Assembly: GCA_903887415.1 (NCBI GenBank)
Contig: CAISPO010000037.1
Coordinates: 1-64,000 of the forward strand
Direction of reading: 5' to 3'
Origin: an uncultured Bacteroidota bacterium
GTDB taxonomy: Bacteria > Bacteroidota > Bacteroidia > Chitinophagales > Chitinophagaceae
Length of the DNA stretch: 64,000 nucleotides
Part shown: one piece after another, positions 16,714 through 26,065 of the stretch
Layout of the letters: each line of letters begins with the position of its first letter
Numbering within the stretch: position 1 is the first letter of the stretch
Notes under the pieces: model-generated
The model's input: the letters and a program-made list of their open reading frames with translations, nothing else
Told to the model about the DNA's origin: nothing
Databases searched by the model: none
Program-made: the position numbers and the translations under genes

Positions 16714-16721
16714 CAAATATA
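16714..16721 (-). promoter_or_regulatory. -7 box upstream of the response regulator operon
   Basis: TATATTTG on the minus strand matches TAnnTTTG. It lies about 94 bases before the ATG at 16620 in an AT-rich gap. A TTG occurs 25 bases upstream (16747-16749), slightly farther than the usual -33 spacing. It would drive the six-gene exopolysaccharide operon separately from the kinase gene. Confidence 0.4.
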
Positions 16722-16820
16722 GTGCATTTGCTATACATTAACTAATCAATATGCAAGCACTGTTAATAATTGCCGCACATGAAATATCTAAATGATTGAT
16801 CGTTAATTATTTGAATAACC

Positions 16821-18149
16821 CTAGACCGTTATTTTTGTCGGAAATTCAAAATGGAATGTAGTTCCTTTACCTTCTTCCGAGTCAAACCAGATATTTCCCT
16901 GGTGTGCGCGGGCGATCTGAAGGGATATAGACAGGCCCAGCCCAAACGGCACTTCGCCAGATGTGCCGGGTATTTTGGCCTGCGTGAACATATCAAATAC
17001 AAAGGGCCTGTTTTTTTCCGGTATGCCCACTCCTGAATCTTTCACGTCAATATGAACCATGCCATCTTTCAATTCGAGGCTCACCAGTATCTCTGAGTTC
17101 TCGTAACTGAATTTTATGGCGTTTGCGATCAGGTTATTAATAACGCGCCATATTTTTTCTTTATTTACAAATGCCAATATATCTCCGGCGCCTATGGATG
17201 TTTTTATCTGCTGGTGCTTGGCATGTGCCCTGAAATTCAGCAGCTCAGCACAGTTGGCCACCAGTTTTTTCATGTCCACCCATTCTTTGCCCATATTGCC
17301 CTCGTCTATGTCCATAGCCGCTTCAAGGATATTCTTACTTAAGTTGAGCGAGTTTTTGCATGCTTCTTTTATGAGGTTCAGTATTTCCTTGCTCTCATCA
17401 GAATAGTTGGCAGAATCCTGCTCCAGGATATCTGCCAGCGCTATGATCGAAGCAATGGGGTTCATCACATCATGCGCCACCGACCTCAGGATTCTCGTTT
17501 TATCCTTTTCCTTTTGGTTCAGTTGGGCAATTGCCTTTTCCAGCTTGTCTTTTTGTTCGTTTACCTGGTTGTTCAGCCGTTTCAGCATCACCACATTTTC
17601 ACGCGACCTGATAACGTTTCTCAGGGTGAGGATTATTATGATCAACGCCATAACTGCGACAAGCGTCAGCACCCATACGTATATTCGTTCCTGCACGGCA
17701 TTTTTATTGAGCAGGTCTATTTTGTAATCGCGCTCTATATTTTTTATGCGCCCGTCAATATCAGACGCCATCAGGTTTTTATTTTTTGCAATGGCTGAAT
17801 CATTGAGCGCCGTATAAGCGAGGTAGTATTTATACGCCTGGGCAGAATCCTTTTCATGCTCATTGTATTGCCACATCAGCTTATTCCACGAAAGCGCTGT
17901 ATTTTTATTAGGTATCGTATCCAGCTCGGCCTTGATAAGCTGCAGCACTTCTTTCATCTCACCGATATGGCCGGTTCTGAAATACAAGGTTGCAAGCTTC
18001 ACCTGCGTCAGCAATGCGTCTTCGTTTTCGTAGCCTTTTTGCAGGTTAATTTCTATGCTCTTTTTAAAAAGCGATTTTGCAGTATCATATTGTTTCAGTG
18101 CGATAAAAACATCGGCAACATTGCCCAGCACTACTGCCCGTGCGCTCAA
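16821..18149 (-). CDS. Sensor histidine kinase, C-terminal part (frameshifted from 18146-18880)
   Basis: Reads from a TTG at 18149 but is better seen as the second half of a kinase whose first half ends at 18146. Residues 1-60 complete a TPR begun in the other frame (LGNVADVFIALKQYDTAKSLFKKSIEI); a transmembrane helix lies near 156-177; a coiled coil leads to the HisKA box RSVAHDVMNPIASI (His near 225); the ATPase domain has NLIANAIKFS (N box), DVKDSGVGIP (G1) and GLGLSIS (G2). Adding one T to the T6 run at 18148-18153 joins both halves into about 687 residues. It is the likely partner of the response regulator 200 bases downstream. Sequencing error, decay or frameshifting are all possible. 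Confidence 0.8.
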   Translation of the reverse strand: MSARAVVLGNVADVFIALKQYDTAKSLFKKSIEINLQKGYENEDALLTQVKLATLYFRTGHIGEMKEVLQLIKAELDTIPNKNTALSWNKLMWQYNEHEKDSAQAYKYYLAYTALNDSAIAKNKNLMASDIDGRIKNIERDYKIDLLNKNAVQERIYVWVLTLVAVMALIIIILTLRNVIRSRENVVMLKRLNNQVNEQKDKLEKAIAQLNQKEKDKTRILRSVAHDVMNPIASIIALADILEQDSANYSDESKEILNLIKEACKNSLNLSKNILEAAMDIDEGNMGKEWVDMKKLVANCAELLNFRAHAKHQQIKTSIGAGDILAFVNKEKIWRVINNLIANAIKFSYENSEILVSLELKDGMVHIDVKDSGVGIPEKNRPFVFDMFTQAKIPGTSGEVPFGLGLSISLQIARAHQGNIWFDSEEGKGTTFHFEFPTKITV

Positions 18150-18880
18150 AAAACGTTGGCGGGCTTGTTAAAGCGCATGAAGTTGGAGTCAATATATTTT
18201 ATTGCTTTGTCGTAGTACGACAGCGCCCTGTCATAACGCTGGCTCTTGTAGTAGCAAAGGCCAATATTATCCAGCAGTTCCTGTCTGTGATAAAAAAAAG
18301 CGAAAATATCCTGGCATTGTTCTGCCTCACGATAAGATTCAATAAAATAATTGGCGCTGTTTAGATAATTCTGTTGCCGGTACAGCGCCATTCCAAGGCT
18401 GTAGCTATACTTGCTCATAGAGCAACTGTCCCCATTTTCATTAGCCATGGTTTTGGCGCGGTAATAGTAGTCGTAAGATTCATTATACAGCTCTTTGGCA
18501 AATAGCGCATCAGCCTTCATGTTATATACCTGCACATATTTTCCTTTGAGGGTTTTACCATATTTACTATTGTCCAGTACGCGTATCATACTGTCGCTGT
18601 ATGCAATACATTTATCATAGTCATCCAGGTCCTTTTTATAGATATCCCAGCAATAGAAATAATAATTCAGATCGTCGATCAAAGTGAGGTTTGATGCATG
18701 GCTATGTGTGGATACCACAAGCGCCAGGGCATCTGGTTTATTGCCGGCGTCATATAATTGCTCTGCTTTTTTTATTACATTATCAAAATAAGGAGTGCTC
18801 ACGGGTGGCTTTTCGCTCCTGTAAGAACACGAATAGAAGAAAAAAGAAGATATTAAAAGAATAAAAGCCGTTCCCCTCAA
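18146..18880 (-). CDS. Sensor histidine kinase, N-terminal TPR part (frameshifted)
   Basis: A 244-residue open frame with a TTG start at 18880; no ATG or GTG is available before the signal peptide. The N-terminus is lipoprotein-like (ISSFFFYSC, then SYRSEK). Residues 30-240 are TPR helices (NKPDALALV, AKELYNESYDYYYRAKTMA, SQRYDRALSYYDKAIKYI). The frame ends at TGA inside GTT-TTT-TGA, in the middle of a TPR that continues in the -1 frame. TPR-plus-kinase sensors of this layout are common in Bacteroidota. With the second half it would be a periplasmic TPR sensor, one membrane helix and a cytoplasmic kinase. Confidence 0.75.
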   Translation of the reverse strand: MRGTAFILLISSFFFYSCSYRSEKPPVSTPYFDNVIKKAEQLYDAGNKPDALALVVSTHSHASNLTLIDDLNYYFYCWDIYKKDLDDYDKCIAYSDSMIRVLDNSKYGKTLKGKYVQVYNMKADALFAKELYNESYDYYYRAKTMANENGDSCSMSKYSYSLGMALYRQQNYLNSANYFIESYREAEQCQDIFAFFYHRQELLDNIGLCYYKSQRYDRALSYYDKAIKYIDSNFMRFNKPANVF

Positions 18881-19189
18881 AGTGAAAAGAGTTTGTTATT
18901 TGTTATTAGACCGTGAATATATACTGTATATACATCTACACAAAACATTTAAGTTGAAATAATGAAGCTGATATATACAAAGGTTTGTCGGATATAGTTT
19001 AAGATATTTTTATATCTTCAAAATAGTTAACGAAAATAAGGAAAACTTTTGTTAGTCGGCTTTCATTAACAAAAAAATCAACCAACAGCTAATAAAAAGA
19101 AAATCAAGGTAAAAACTTTTCCTTTATTCGGTGAATATGTTATTTTTACACAAACTAATTCTATCCGCTCAACTGATGAGTGGCTTAAA
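18881..19189. other. Divergent intergenic region
   Basis: A 309-base AT-rich gap between the kinase gene (minus) and the Ig-repeat surface protein (plus). It should hold both promoters. I find no exact TAnnTTTG box on either strand, no hairpin with a T-run, and no coding potential. Confidence 0.5.
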
Positions 19190-20842
19190 ATGTTATTTAT
19201 GCTACGTAAATTTATCCTTTTGTTTTTGTTGTGTATAGGTTTGTATGGCGCCGCAGATGCGCAGGTCATAGATTCCGTGAGCATATACCTTCCTTATGGC
19301 ACTGATACAACCTGTCCGGGCATACAGCTTACTTTTACTGCTGTTCAGAGTAATGATACGTTTTCTACCACACAATACCGCTGGTACACGGATAATGTTT
19401 TCACGGGAGTTGTTATAGACACTTTTTACACCACTGCGCTTGTTGATGGTGATAGTGTTTATTGCGAAATACTGTACACTAATAGCCTTGGTGCATTAGA
19501 CAGCTTCAAATCGAATGTGATCATTGTGCACCGCAGCAACACGATACCTCCGCGGGTGCTTATTTCACTTACTGAGGGCAGTAATCCGGGTTGCGGCGCT
19601 ACGCCGCTTACCTTTACCGCTTATCCTGTAAATGGCGGCACGGCACCTACATACCAATGGATGGTAAATGGTGCGCCTTTGCCGGGTGAGGATAGTATCG
19701 CGATCACAAGTTATTTCAGTGCAGGAGACACGGTTTCCTGTATGATGGTTTCCAATTCGCCGTGCGCATTCCCCACAGATACGGCTTACTCTTCGAAAGT
19801 GCCGATAATTCATGATTCGCTTACTGCTACAGATAGCATCTGGGCCACCAGGAACCCGATCTGCTTTGGCACACTCGACACATTCACTGCAATAGTTTAT
19901 GCCCCTGGCCTTTCAGGTTATTCTATCGAGTGGTATGTGGATACAGCGAGTTTCCCAAGTGCGGTAGGCCCTGTTTTTATTACAGACAGCCTGCATGATG
20001 GGTCAGACGTTTATTGTATTCTCACGGATATGGAGCCTTGTGTAGTAAATCACACAACGGTCTCTAATGTTATTAAAATCACCTCTATACCGTTGCAGAG
20101 CCCTTCGCTTAGTGTGCTTTTGACGGAGGGCGCCAACCCCGGATGCCTTGATTCCGCAGTGACTTTTACCGGAACCTACACGAATTTTGGTACTGCCCCG
20201 GATCTTACCTGGTTTGTAAACGGGGTGGAAACCGCAACGAATACCGCGACCTTTACGCATGTTTACAGTAATGGCGACATAATGACCTTCCAGGTGGCAA
20301 CTACCGACAATGGCTGTTATTACACAGATACGGTTAACAGCCCTGCGGTAATACTCATTCGCGACAGTACGCCGGTGGCCCCGCTGATATCACTTATCGG
20401 GGACCTCCTTGTGGCAAATAATGCCGGTGCTTATACCTGGTATTATAACGGCAATATTATTCCCGGCGCTATCGGGCAAACCTATCATCCGCTTGTGCTC
20501 GGGTATTATTATGCTATCAGGGATAGCGCCAATTGTCCTTCGGCACCTTCAAATACGCTCTATATCTCTCTTGTAGGTGTTGACAATATCAATCATGGGG
20601 AAAGTGTAAAACTATATCCGAACCCTACAACCGGGGTGATCGATATAGATTTCGGAGGGCAGGCCGCGACACTGAAGATGGATGTATTTAACATTTACGG
20701 GCAGGGCATGCTGCATGAAGATATCGAGAACGCATATCATTATGAGGCCGATCTGTCGTACCTGCCGGAAGGCAACTACTTTGTAGTGCTACGAGATGCA
20801 GATGGCAGTAAAGAGACATTTAAGATACAGATCAGAAAATAG
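19190..20842 (+). CDS. T9SS surface protein with Ig-like repeats
   Basis: A 550-residue secreted protein. The signal peptide ends in ADAQ (about residue 25); an ATG three codons downstream (19199) is an equally good start. The body has about four Ig/PKD-like repeats of 85-95 residues (YRWYTDNVFTG, YQWMVNGAPLPG, IEWYVDTASFPS, LTWFVNGVETA), each with the motif WxVNG and a Cys pair, then YTWYYNGNIIPG before the end. Residues about 470-550 are a T9SS type A domain (KLYPNPTTGVIDIDF, LPEGNYFVVL, KIQIRK). Adhesin or structural surface role inferred. It is a single-gene unit closed by a terminator. Confidence 0.83.
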   Translation: MLFMLRKFILLFLLCIGLYGAADAQVIDSVSIYLPYGTDTTCPGIQLTFTAVQSNDTFSTTQYRWYTDNVFTGVVIDTFYTTALVDGDSVYCEILYTNSLGALDSFKSNVIIVHRSNTIPPRVLISLTEGSNPGCGATPLTFTAYPVNGGTAPTYQWMVNGAPLPGEDSIAITSYFSAGDTVSCMMVSNSPCAFPTDTAYSSKVPIIHDSLTATDSIWATRNPICFGTLDTFTAIVYAPGLSGYSIEWYVDTASFPSAVGPVFITDSLHDGSDVYCILTDMEPCVVNHTTVSNVIKITSIPLQSPSLSVLLTEGANPGCLDSAVTFTGTYTNFGTAPDLTWFVNGVETATNTATFTHVYSNGDIMTFQVATTDNGCYYTDTVNSPAVILIRDSTPVAPLISLIGDLLVANNAGAYTWYYNGNIIPGAIGQTYHPLVLGYYYAIRDSANCPSAPSNTLYISLVGVDNINHGESVKLYPNPTTGVIDIDFGGQAATLKMDVFNIYGQGMLHEDIENAYHYEADLSYLPEGNYFVVLRDADGSKETFKIQIRK

Positions 20843-20862
20843 ACAGCCATTTATGTTATTTC

Positions 20863-20899
20863 AGGAGGATGTTTCAAAAGAGCATCCTTCTTGATTTTT
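20863..20899 (+). terminator. Intrinsic terminator after the Ig-repeat protein
   Basis: AGGAGGATG pairs with CATCCTTCT (nine pairs, one G-T) around an 11-base loop, followed by TTGATTTTTA. It starts 20 bases after the stop codon. Confidence 0.75.
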
Positions 20900-21216
20900 A
20901 GCCAGTATTACAGAACGTGCTTTATGTTTTTTAAACGGCTGAAAATATTTTTTCCTTTTTCCCAACGTTTGGCTCCTTTTTCTCGTCTTATTATTAATGA
21001 CGGGTTAAAAATTTGGTAAAAAACCGGAAATTATATTTGGAGAAACCAACTTTTTTAACTTTTTTGCACTCAATTATACTCAAAAACTACTGCATATAAG
21101 AAAAACTTCTACTAAAAACCGCGGGACCTTTTTTAAAGGATCAAAGGATGTTCACGATTTACATCCCCAAAAGCCAGAAAGAGACCGGAGCGTTCAAACC
21201 CCAAAAAGTAGAAGTT

Positions 21217-21795
21217 ATGCAGCTAATCCAACAAACAGATGCCCAGCTGATCCATGCATTTATGCAAGGACACGAAACTGCCCTTGAGGTACTTATTAAC
21301 AGGTATAAAGACAAGGTATATACCTCCGTATATATGCTCGTAAAGGACAAATACCTGGCGGAAGACATTTTCCAGGATGCCTTCCTGAAAATAATAAAAA
21401 CCATAAAGGAAGGACGCTATGCGGAACAGGGAAAATTTTTGCCCTGGGCTATAAGGGTAGCGCACAACCTGTGTATGGACCACTTCCGCCGTACGAGGCA
21501 CCAGGTGCCGATAACGTTGCCGGACGGCCAGGATATATCCAACCTGTTTGGCGCAGGCGATATGGTGGCTGATGGCATTGAAAAACGCCAGGTGCATGAC
21601 AGTGTGCGCAAGCTGGTAGAAGAGCTGCCCGAAGAGCAGCGTGAGGTAGTGGTACTGCGCATATATGCCGATCTGAGCTTTAAAGAAATATCTGACGTAA
21701 CGGGAGTGAGCATAAATACCGCGCTTGGCCGCATGAGGTATGCACTCATCAACCTCAGGAAACTGATAACGGATAAGCAAATGGTACTGCGTTGA
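21217..21795 (+). CDS. ECF-type RNA polymerase sigma factor
   Basis: A 192-residue sigma-70 family factor of ECF size. The ATG at 21217 begins just before the conserved QTDAQLIHAFMQGHE; an in-frame ATG at 21148 would add 23 residues. Region 2 contains LAEDIFQDAFLKI and FLPWAIRVAHNLCMDHFRR; region 4 contains LPEEQREVVVLRIYADLSFKEISDVTGVSINTALGRMRYAL, a helix-turn-helix for the -35 element. No anti-sigma gene (FecR type) lies beside it; the next gene is rsmE, 34 bases downstream. Targets unknown. Confidence 0.9.
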   Translation: MQLIQQTDAQLIHAFMQGHETALEVLINRYKDKVYTSVYMLVKDKYLAEDIFQDAFLKIIKTIKEGRYAEQGKFLPWAIRVAHNLCMDHFRRTRHQVPITLPDGQDISNLFGAGDMVADGIEKRQVHDSVRKLVEELPEEQREVVVLRIYADLSFKEISDVTGVSINTALGRMRYALINLRKLITDKQMVLR

Positions 21796-21829
21796 TAATT
21801 TCGTGTTATTTTTATACTTTGTCCAACCA

Positions 21830-22555
21830 ATGTCTAACCTGCACCGCTTTTTTTATGCTGGCCCTATTGCCGGAAACAGTATCGTAGCCCTTGACACAGA
21901 TACCGCAAAACATATCTGGCAGGTATTGCGAATGAAAGAAGGGGACCATATTCTCCTGACCGATGGTAAAGGGACTATTGCTGAGGGTGAAATACATACT
22001 GCTGAGCGCCACAGGTGCAATGTGTCTGTAACGAACGTTTCTTTCACACCGCGCACCGGAAAGGTGTTGCACCTATGTGTCGCCTTTACGAAGAACAACA
22101 GCCGCAATGAATGGCTGCTGGAGAAGGCAACCGAACTGGGCGTTGGCTCCATTATCCCTATGACCACAAGCCGTTCTGAAAAAGCGCATGTCCGCGTGGA
22201 CAGATGGGAAAAAATACTGCAATCTGCCATACTGCAATCACAGCAAAACTACCTGCCCTATCTTGCCAAGCTCACGGCTTTGCCACAGGTTTTAAAGCAA
22301 TATGCCGATATTCCCCAGAAATTCGTGGCACATTGTATAGATTCGAAAAGATCAAGCATTGCCGAAATGTTAAAACCGGAAGGCGATACCATTTTATTGA
22401 TAGGCCCGGAAGGGGATTTTACACAGGAAGAAGTAAATTTGTGCGTAGGAAGCGGGTTTCAGCCCGTGTCGCTGGGAAAGCAAAGGCTGCGCACAGAAAC
22501 GGCAGCGATAGCGGCAGCGGCTTATTTTAATGTAATGAGTGATGAGCAGGATTAA
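21830..22555 (+). CDS. rsmE: 16S rRNA (uracil-1498-N3)-methyltransferase RsmE
   Basis: A 241-residue SPOUT-class methyltransferase that methylates U1498 of 16S rRNA. The start at 21830 gives the usual N-terminus MSNLHRFFY. An N-terminal PUA-like domain (HIWQVLRMKEGDHILLTDGKG) is followed by the knotted domain with EKATELGVGSIIPMTTSRS, LLIGPEGDFTQEEV (SAM site) and SLGKQRLRTETAAI, all family signatures. The last 14 bases overlap the DUF4159 gene. A near-consensus TATACTTTG lies just upstream of the start. Housekeeping gene; confident. Confidence 0.96.
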   Translation: MSNLHRFFYAGPIAGNSIVALDTDTAKHIWQVLRMKEGDHILLTDGKGTIAEGEIHTAERHRCNVSVTNVSFTPRTGKVLHLCVAFTKNNSRNEWLLEKATELGVGSIIPMTTSRSEKAHVRVDRWEKILQSAILQSQQNYLPYLAKLTALPQVLKQYADIPQKFVAHCIDSKRSSIAEMLKPEGDTILLIGPEGDFTQEEVNLCVGSGFQPVSLGKQRLRTETAAIAAAAYFNVMSDEQD

Positions 22556-23225
22556 GCGTTTATTAGCAGCAATATTTCTTTTTGGAGTTATTAACTGTCC
22601 TTCCGCTATACAGGCGCAGGGAATGAAACTGGGCTTGCTGGTCTATAATGGCGGCGGCGACTGGTATGCCAATCCTACCTCGTTGAAGAACCTGGCCTTG
22701 TTTTGCAACGAGCAGCTGCATACTAATTTTGACCCCACAGAGGCACATGTGGAAGTAGGCAGCCCGGATATTTTCAATTATCCTTTTATACACATGACCG
22801 GCCATGGGCGCTGGGCGCTTAGCGATGCCGAAGCGCAAAACCTGCGCAAATACCTGGAAGGCGGTGGCTTTCTGCATGTAGATGATAATTATGGACTGGA
22901 TGTATATGTGCGCCCGGCGCTTAAGAAAGTGTTTCCCGAACTTGAGTTAGTGGAGTTGCCATTTTCATATCCCATCTATCATCAGAAATACAATTTTCCC
23001 AATGGCCTGCCTAAGATACATGAGCATGATGGCGGGCCACCAAAAGGGTGGGGGCTGATCTATAAGGGGCGGCTGGTTTGCTTTTATAGTTTTGATACAG
23101 ACCTTGGCGATGGCTGGGAAGACTTTGATGTCCATCGCGATCCGCCCGAAAAACACCAGGCCGCGCTACAGATGGGGGCTAACCTCATACAATATGTGTT
23201 TACGAATAACCCCGTAACGCCTTAG
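22542..23225 (+). CDS. Exported DUF4159 protein
   Basis: A 227-residue exported protein. The ATG at 22542 (a GTG one codon earlier is also open) opens a signal peptide ending in IQAQ. The body matches DUF4159 of the glutamine-amidotransferase-like superfamily: LVYNGGGDWYANPTSLKNL, FIHMTGHGRWALSDAEAQNLRKYLEGGGFLHVDDNYG and DTDLGDGWED. No catalytic Cys is apparent where class I amidotransferases have it, so it is probably a binding rather than catalytic version. It overlaps rsmE by 14 bases, so the two are probably co-transcribed. Function unknown. Confidence 0.85.
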   Translation: MSRIKRLLAAIFLFGVINCPSAIQAQGMKLGLLVYNGGGDWYANPTSLKNLALFCNEQLHTNFDPTEAHVEVGSPDIFNYPFIHMTGHGRWALSDAEAQNLRKYLEGGGFLHVDDNYGLDVYVRPALKKVFPELELVELPFSYPIYHQKYNFPNGLPKIHEHDGGPPKGWGLIYKGRLVCFYSFDTDLGDGWEDFDVHRDPPEKHQAALQMGANLIQYVFTNNPVTP

Positions 23226-23255
23226 AAATACCAAAGTCGAAATTCCAGGGCCAGG

Positions 23256-24176
23256 TTAATATTTTAATCTCGCCTCTACCTTGCGTAAATAGTCAAGTGT
23301 TTTATTGCTCACGGTATGCCGCTTTTCTTTAAAAGGTATGGCTGCAATTTGCCACAACGAAACAAAGAATGTCCCCCAATGGCCTTTGGACATGCGCAGA
23401 TAGTAAATGGCCCAACCTACTGAAGTGGTGACAAAATATTTGAACGGAAGATAACGCCAAGCTACTTTGCTTTTGTTGATCCACTGCATCTGTAGTTTTT
23501 CGTAATTGGGTGCGCGGCCCAGCGCTGATTCTTTATGGGCAATGGTCACACTGTTATCAAACCCAATAGTATAGCCCGCATCCAGAATGCGATAAGCGAG
23601 ATCATATTCTTCCATGCCATAGTGAAAATCGGTAGGGTAGAGGCCGGTTTTCTTCATTACCTCTGCGCGCGTGATATTAGCGCCCCCAGCAAAGTAAGCG
23701 GTTAAAAAGCGGGGGTAAGACTTATATTTCTCATACATCTTATGCGGGAAAGCGGTTACCTGCACTTCTTTGTTTTCGTAGTATATAACACGGAAGGTGA
23801 TGACTCCTGTATTTGCATCTTTAAAGAATGGTTCATCAAATAATGCCGCTAAACGTTGAAGGTCGTTTGGCGCGGTGAAGGCCATGTCATCATCAATATT
23901 GAGGAGCAGGCTGCCTGTAGCTATTTGCATCAGTTTGTTGCGCCCCTTAGCAACACCAAGATTGGTGTCTGATAAAATGTACTTTGCATTTAGATCAGGA
24001 TGTGCATTTACGTAGCTCACGACCTCATCATAAGATTCGGTAGATGCATTATTCAGGATCAGTATTTCTTCCAGTACTTCATCAAGGCCGGATTGTCCTC
24101 CCAGGTTTATTAATAGCTCCAGCAGGTCCGCCGGGCGGTTGTAGGTAATAATAAGTATGGAGATCCGTTCGGCCAT
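23256..24176 (-). CDS. GT2 family glycosyltransferase
   Basis: A 306-residue non-processive GT-A glycosyltransferase. The start at 24176 gives MAERISILIITYNRP; an ATG 33 bases upstream is less likely. Motifs: ILNNASTESYDEV, DTNLGVAKGRN, the metal-binding LLNIDDDMAF (DDD near residue 95), and YGMEEYDLAYRILDAGYTI, the acceptor-side acidic motif. The C-terminus (about 235-290) has a hydrophobic amphipathic stretch. It converges with the DUF4159 gene and is not part of a sugar cluster, so the target glycan cannot be guessed. Confidence 0.88.
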   Translation of the reverse strand: MAERISILIITYNRPADLLELLINLGGQSGLDEVLEEILILNNASTESYDEVVSYVNAHPDLNAKYILSDTNLGVAKGRNKLMQIATGSLLLNIDDDMAFTAPNDLQRLAALFDEPFFKDANTGVITFRVIYYENKEVQVTAFPHKMYEKYKSYPRFLTAYFAGGANITRAEVMKKTGLYPTDFHYGMEEYDLAYRILDAGYTIGFDNSVTIAHKESALGRAPNYEKLQMQWINKSKVAWRYLPFKYFVTTSVGWAIYYLRMSKGHWGTFFVSLWQIAAIPFKEKRHTVSNKTLDYLRKVEARLKY

Positions 24177-24280
24177 GTAGCGGGGTAAATTTACATAATT
24201 ATGCAGCAAAGGACATTATCGCCATCGTTTATTCCACGTATATTTTGCACATTTGCACATCTTACAATTTGCATATTGAA

Positions 24281-25414
24281 ATGTTTAGTTACTGGGAACA
24301 GCAGAGTTTTTCACATTATGACCATATAGTGGTGGGTGCCGGCATAGTAGGCCTGTGCGTGGCTATTGGGCTGCGAGAGCGTTATCCGCAATCCAGTGTA
24401 TTAGTATTGGAAAGAGGTTTATTGCCTACGGGTGCAAGCACCCGGAACGCAGGTTTTGCCTGCATGGGCAGCGCTACGGAACTGCTCGATGACCTGCAAT
24501 ATGCGAGCGAGGCAGAGGTGGTGGGTCTGTTCGCTGCGAGGAAGAAAGGGCTGGAACGGCTCAGAAATATGCTTGGCGATAGCAGGATAGGTTACCGTGA
24601 AAACGGAGGCTACGAACTCATTAGCGAACAGGAAGCAGGGGCGCTGGATAAACTCGGCTATCTCAACTCGCTGCTCAAACCAACTACCGGGAAAGATGCT
24701 TTCAAACCAGCCAATGAGCGGATAAAAGAATTTGGCTTTGCGGGTATATATTCGAAAGCGCTGATTGAAAATACCTGCGAAGGAGAGATCAACAGCGGCA
24801 TGATGATGCGCGCATTGCTGAATATGGCCGCACGATGCGGTGTTGAGGTAAAGACCGGTGCAGAGATAGTAGGCTTCGAGGAGGACGGAAAGCAGGTGTT
24901 TGTGCGGGTCAAAGATCCCTTCCGCGGGGAGGTATGGTTGCTAACCTGCAATACATTCAGTATTTGCACCAATGCATTTACCAAACAATTGCTCCCGGAT
25001 GTGGACGTAACGCCTGGCCGTGGGCAGGTGCTCGTAACACAACCCATACCCGGCCTGAAGTTTAAGGGTATATATCATTTCGATAAAGGCTACTATTATT
25101 TCCGAGAAATAGATGGTCGGGTATTATTTGGAGGCGGCAGGAACATAGATTTCGAAACCGAAAACACTACAGATTTTTCTCTGAACTCACTGATACAAAT
25201 AGACCTGGAGCAAAAGCTGGCAGATATTATCCTGCCGGGTATGCAGTTCCAGGTGGAACAGCGCTGGGCGGGCATTATGGCGTTCGGGGCCAATAAGCAC
25301 CCTATAGTAAAAGCATTTTCTCCGCATGTATTTGGCGCATTCCGTATGGGCGGTATGGGTGTTGCGCTGGGCAGCGAGACAGCGGCGCAGCTTGTGCAAT
25401 TGATAAGTGGTTAA
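24281..25414 (+). CDS. FAD-dependent oxidoreductase (DAO family)
   Basis: A 377-residue flavoprotein of the glycine/D-amino-acid oxidase (DAO) family. The start at 24281 places the nucleotide-binding GAGIVG (19-24) at the usual distance; the ATG at 24245 is less likely. Other features: a glutamate-ending strand LVLERG (about 45), STRNAGFACMGS, a central substrate domain, TPGRGQVLVTQ, and a C-terminal GGGRNIDF and FRMGGMGVALGSETA that close the FAD site. The substrate is unknown. It is a single gene between two convergent or divergent neighbours. Confidence 0.88.
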   Translation: MFSYWEQQSFSHYDHIVVGAGIVGLCVAIGLRERYPQSSVLVLERGLLPTGASTRNAGFACMGSATELLDDLQYASEAEVVGLFAARKKGLERLRNMLGDSRIGYRENGGYELISEQEAGALDKLGYLNSLLKPTTGKDAFKPANERIKEFGFAGIYSKALIENTCEGEINSGMMMRALLNMAARCGVEVKTGAEIVGFEEDGKQVFVRVKDPFRGEVWLLTCNTFSICTNAFTKQLLPDVDVTPGRGQVLVTQPIPGLKFKGIYHFDKGYYYFREIDGRVLFGGGRNIDFETENTTDFSLNSLIQIDLEQKLADIILPGMQFQVEQRWAGIMAFGANKHPIVKAFSPHVFGAFRMGGMGVALGSETAAQLVQLISG

Positions 25415-25495
25415 GAAGTTAAAAAGTTAAGATGGCTAAAGGTTAAATCGTTTTTATCGGCAGCATATTTCCTGTAAACCAATTAACCCTTTAAC

Positions 25496-26065
25496 CTATT
25501 GCCCTGTTAACTCTTTCAGCCGGATGCACACTTCTCCAATCGGCAGCCCCATTACGTTGTAGTAATCCCCATTTATTTTTTCAATTCCGGTTACTCCTAT
25601 CCATTCCTGTATAGCGTATGCGCCGGCCTTGTCGAAGGGCTTGTAATGCGAGACATAGTGTTCTATCTGTGCATCCGTAAGGCTTCGGAAATAGACCTCT
25701 GTAGTTGTTGAAAAACAAATTTCCTTATTTTCCTTCCGGATACAGACACCGGTAACAACAGTATGCATCCTGCCGGATAGTTGTTTTAATATTTCTATTG
25801 CGTGCGCTGCATCTTTCGGTTTGCCCAATATATGCTCATCCAGCAGCACCAGCGTATCTGCTGCTATCACAATGGCATCATTTACCCAAAGCGACACTGC
25901 ATCGGCCTTTTTACGGGCCAGGTGTTCCGGTACCTGTGCTGCAGGCATACCGGGTGGATTTGTTTCATCCACATCCGCTATGAGTACTTCAAATTGCAGT
26001 TCAGCCATTTCCATGAGCTGCTTGCGGCGTGGGGATTGCGAGGCGAGGATTATTTTATGTTGCAC
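25496..26065 (-). CDS. maf: Maf-family nucleotide pyrophosphatase
   Basis: A 189-residue nucleoside triphosphate pyrophosphatase that hydrolyses non-canonical or pyrimidine NTPs (dTTP/UTP type). The start is a GTG at 26065: the family begins with ILASQSPRRK, and no ATG lies nearby; the open frame upstream only covers the neighbouring gene. Motifs: SQSPRRKQL, EHLARKKADAV, ADTLVLLDEHILGKPKD, FSGRMH-like SGRMHTVVTG, and PFDKAGAYAIQE. It overlaps the end of the UbiA-type gene by 11 bases, so it is probably translated from the same mRNA. Confidence 0.93.
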   Translation of the reverse strand: MQHKIILASQSPRRKQLMEMAELQFEVLIADVDETNPPGMPAAQVPEHLARKKADAVSLWVNDAIVIAADTLVLLDEHILGKPKDAAHAIEILKQLSGRMHTVVTGVCIRKENKEICFSTTTEVYFRSLTDAQIEHYVSHYKPFDKAGAYAIQEWIGVTGIEKINGDYYNVMGLPIGEVCIRLKELTGQ

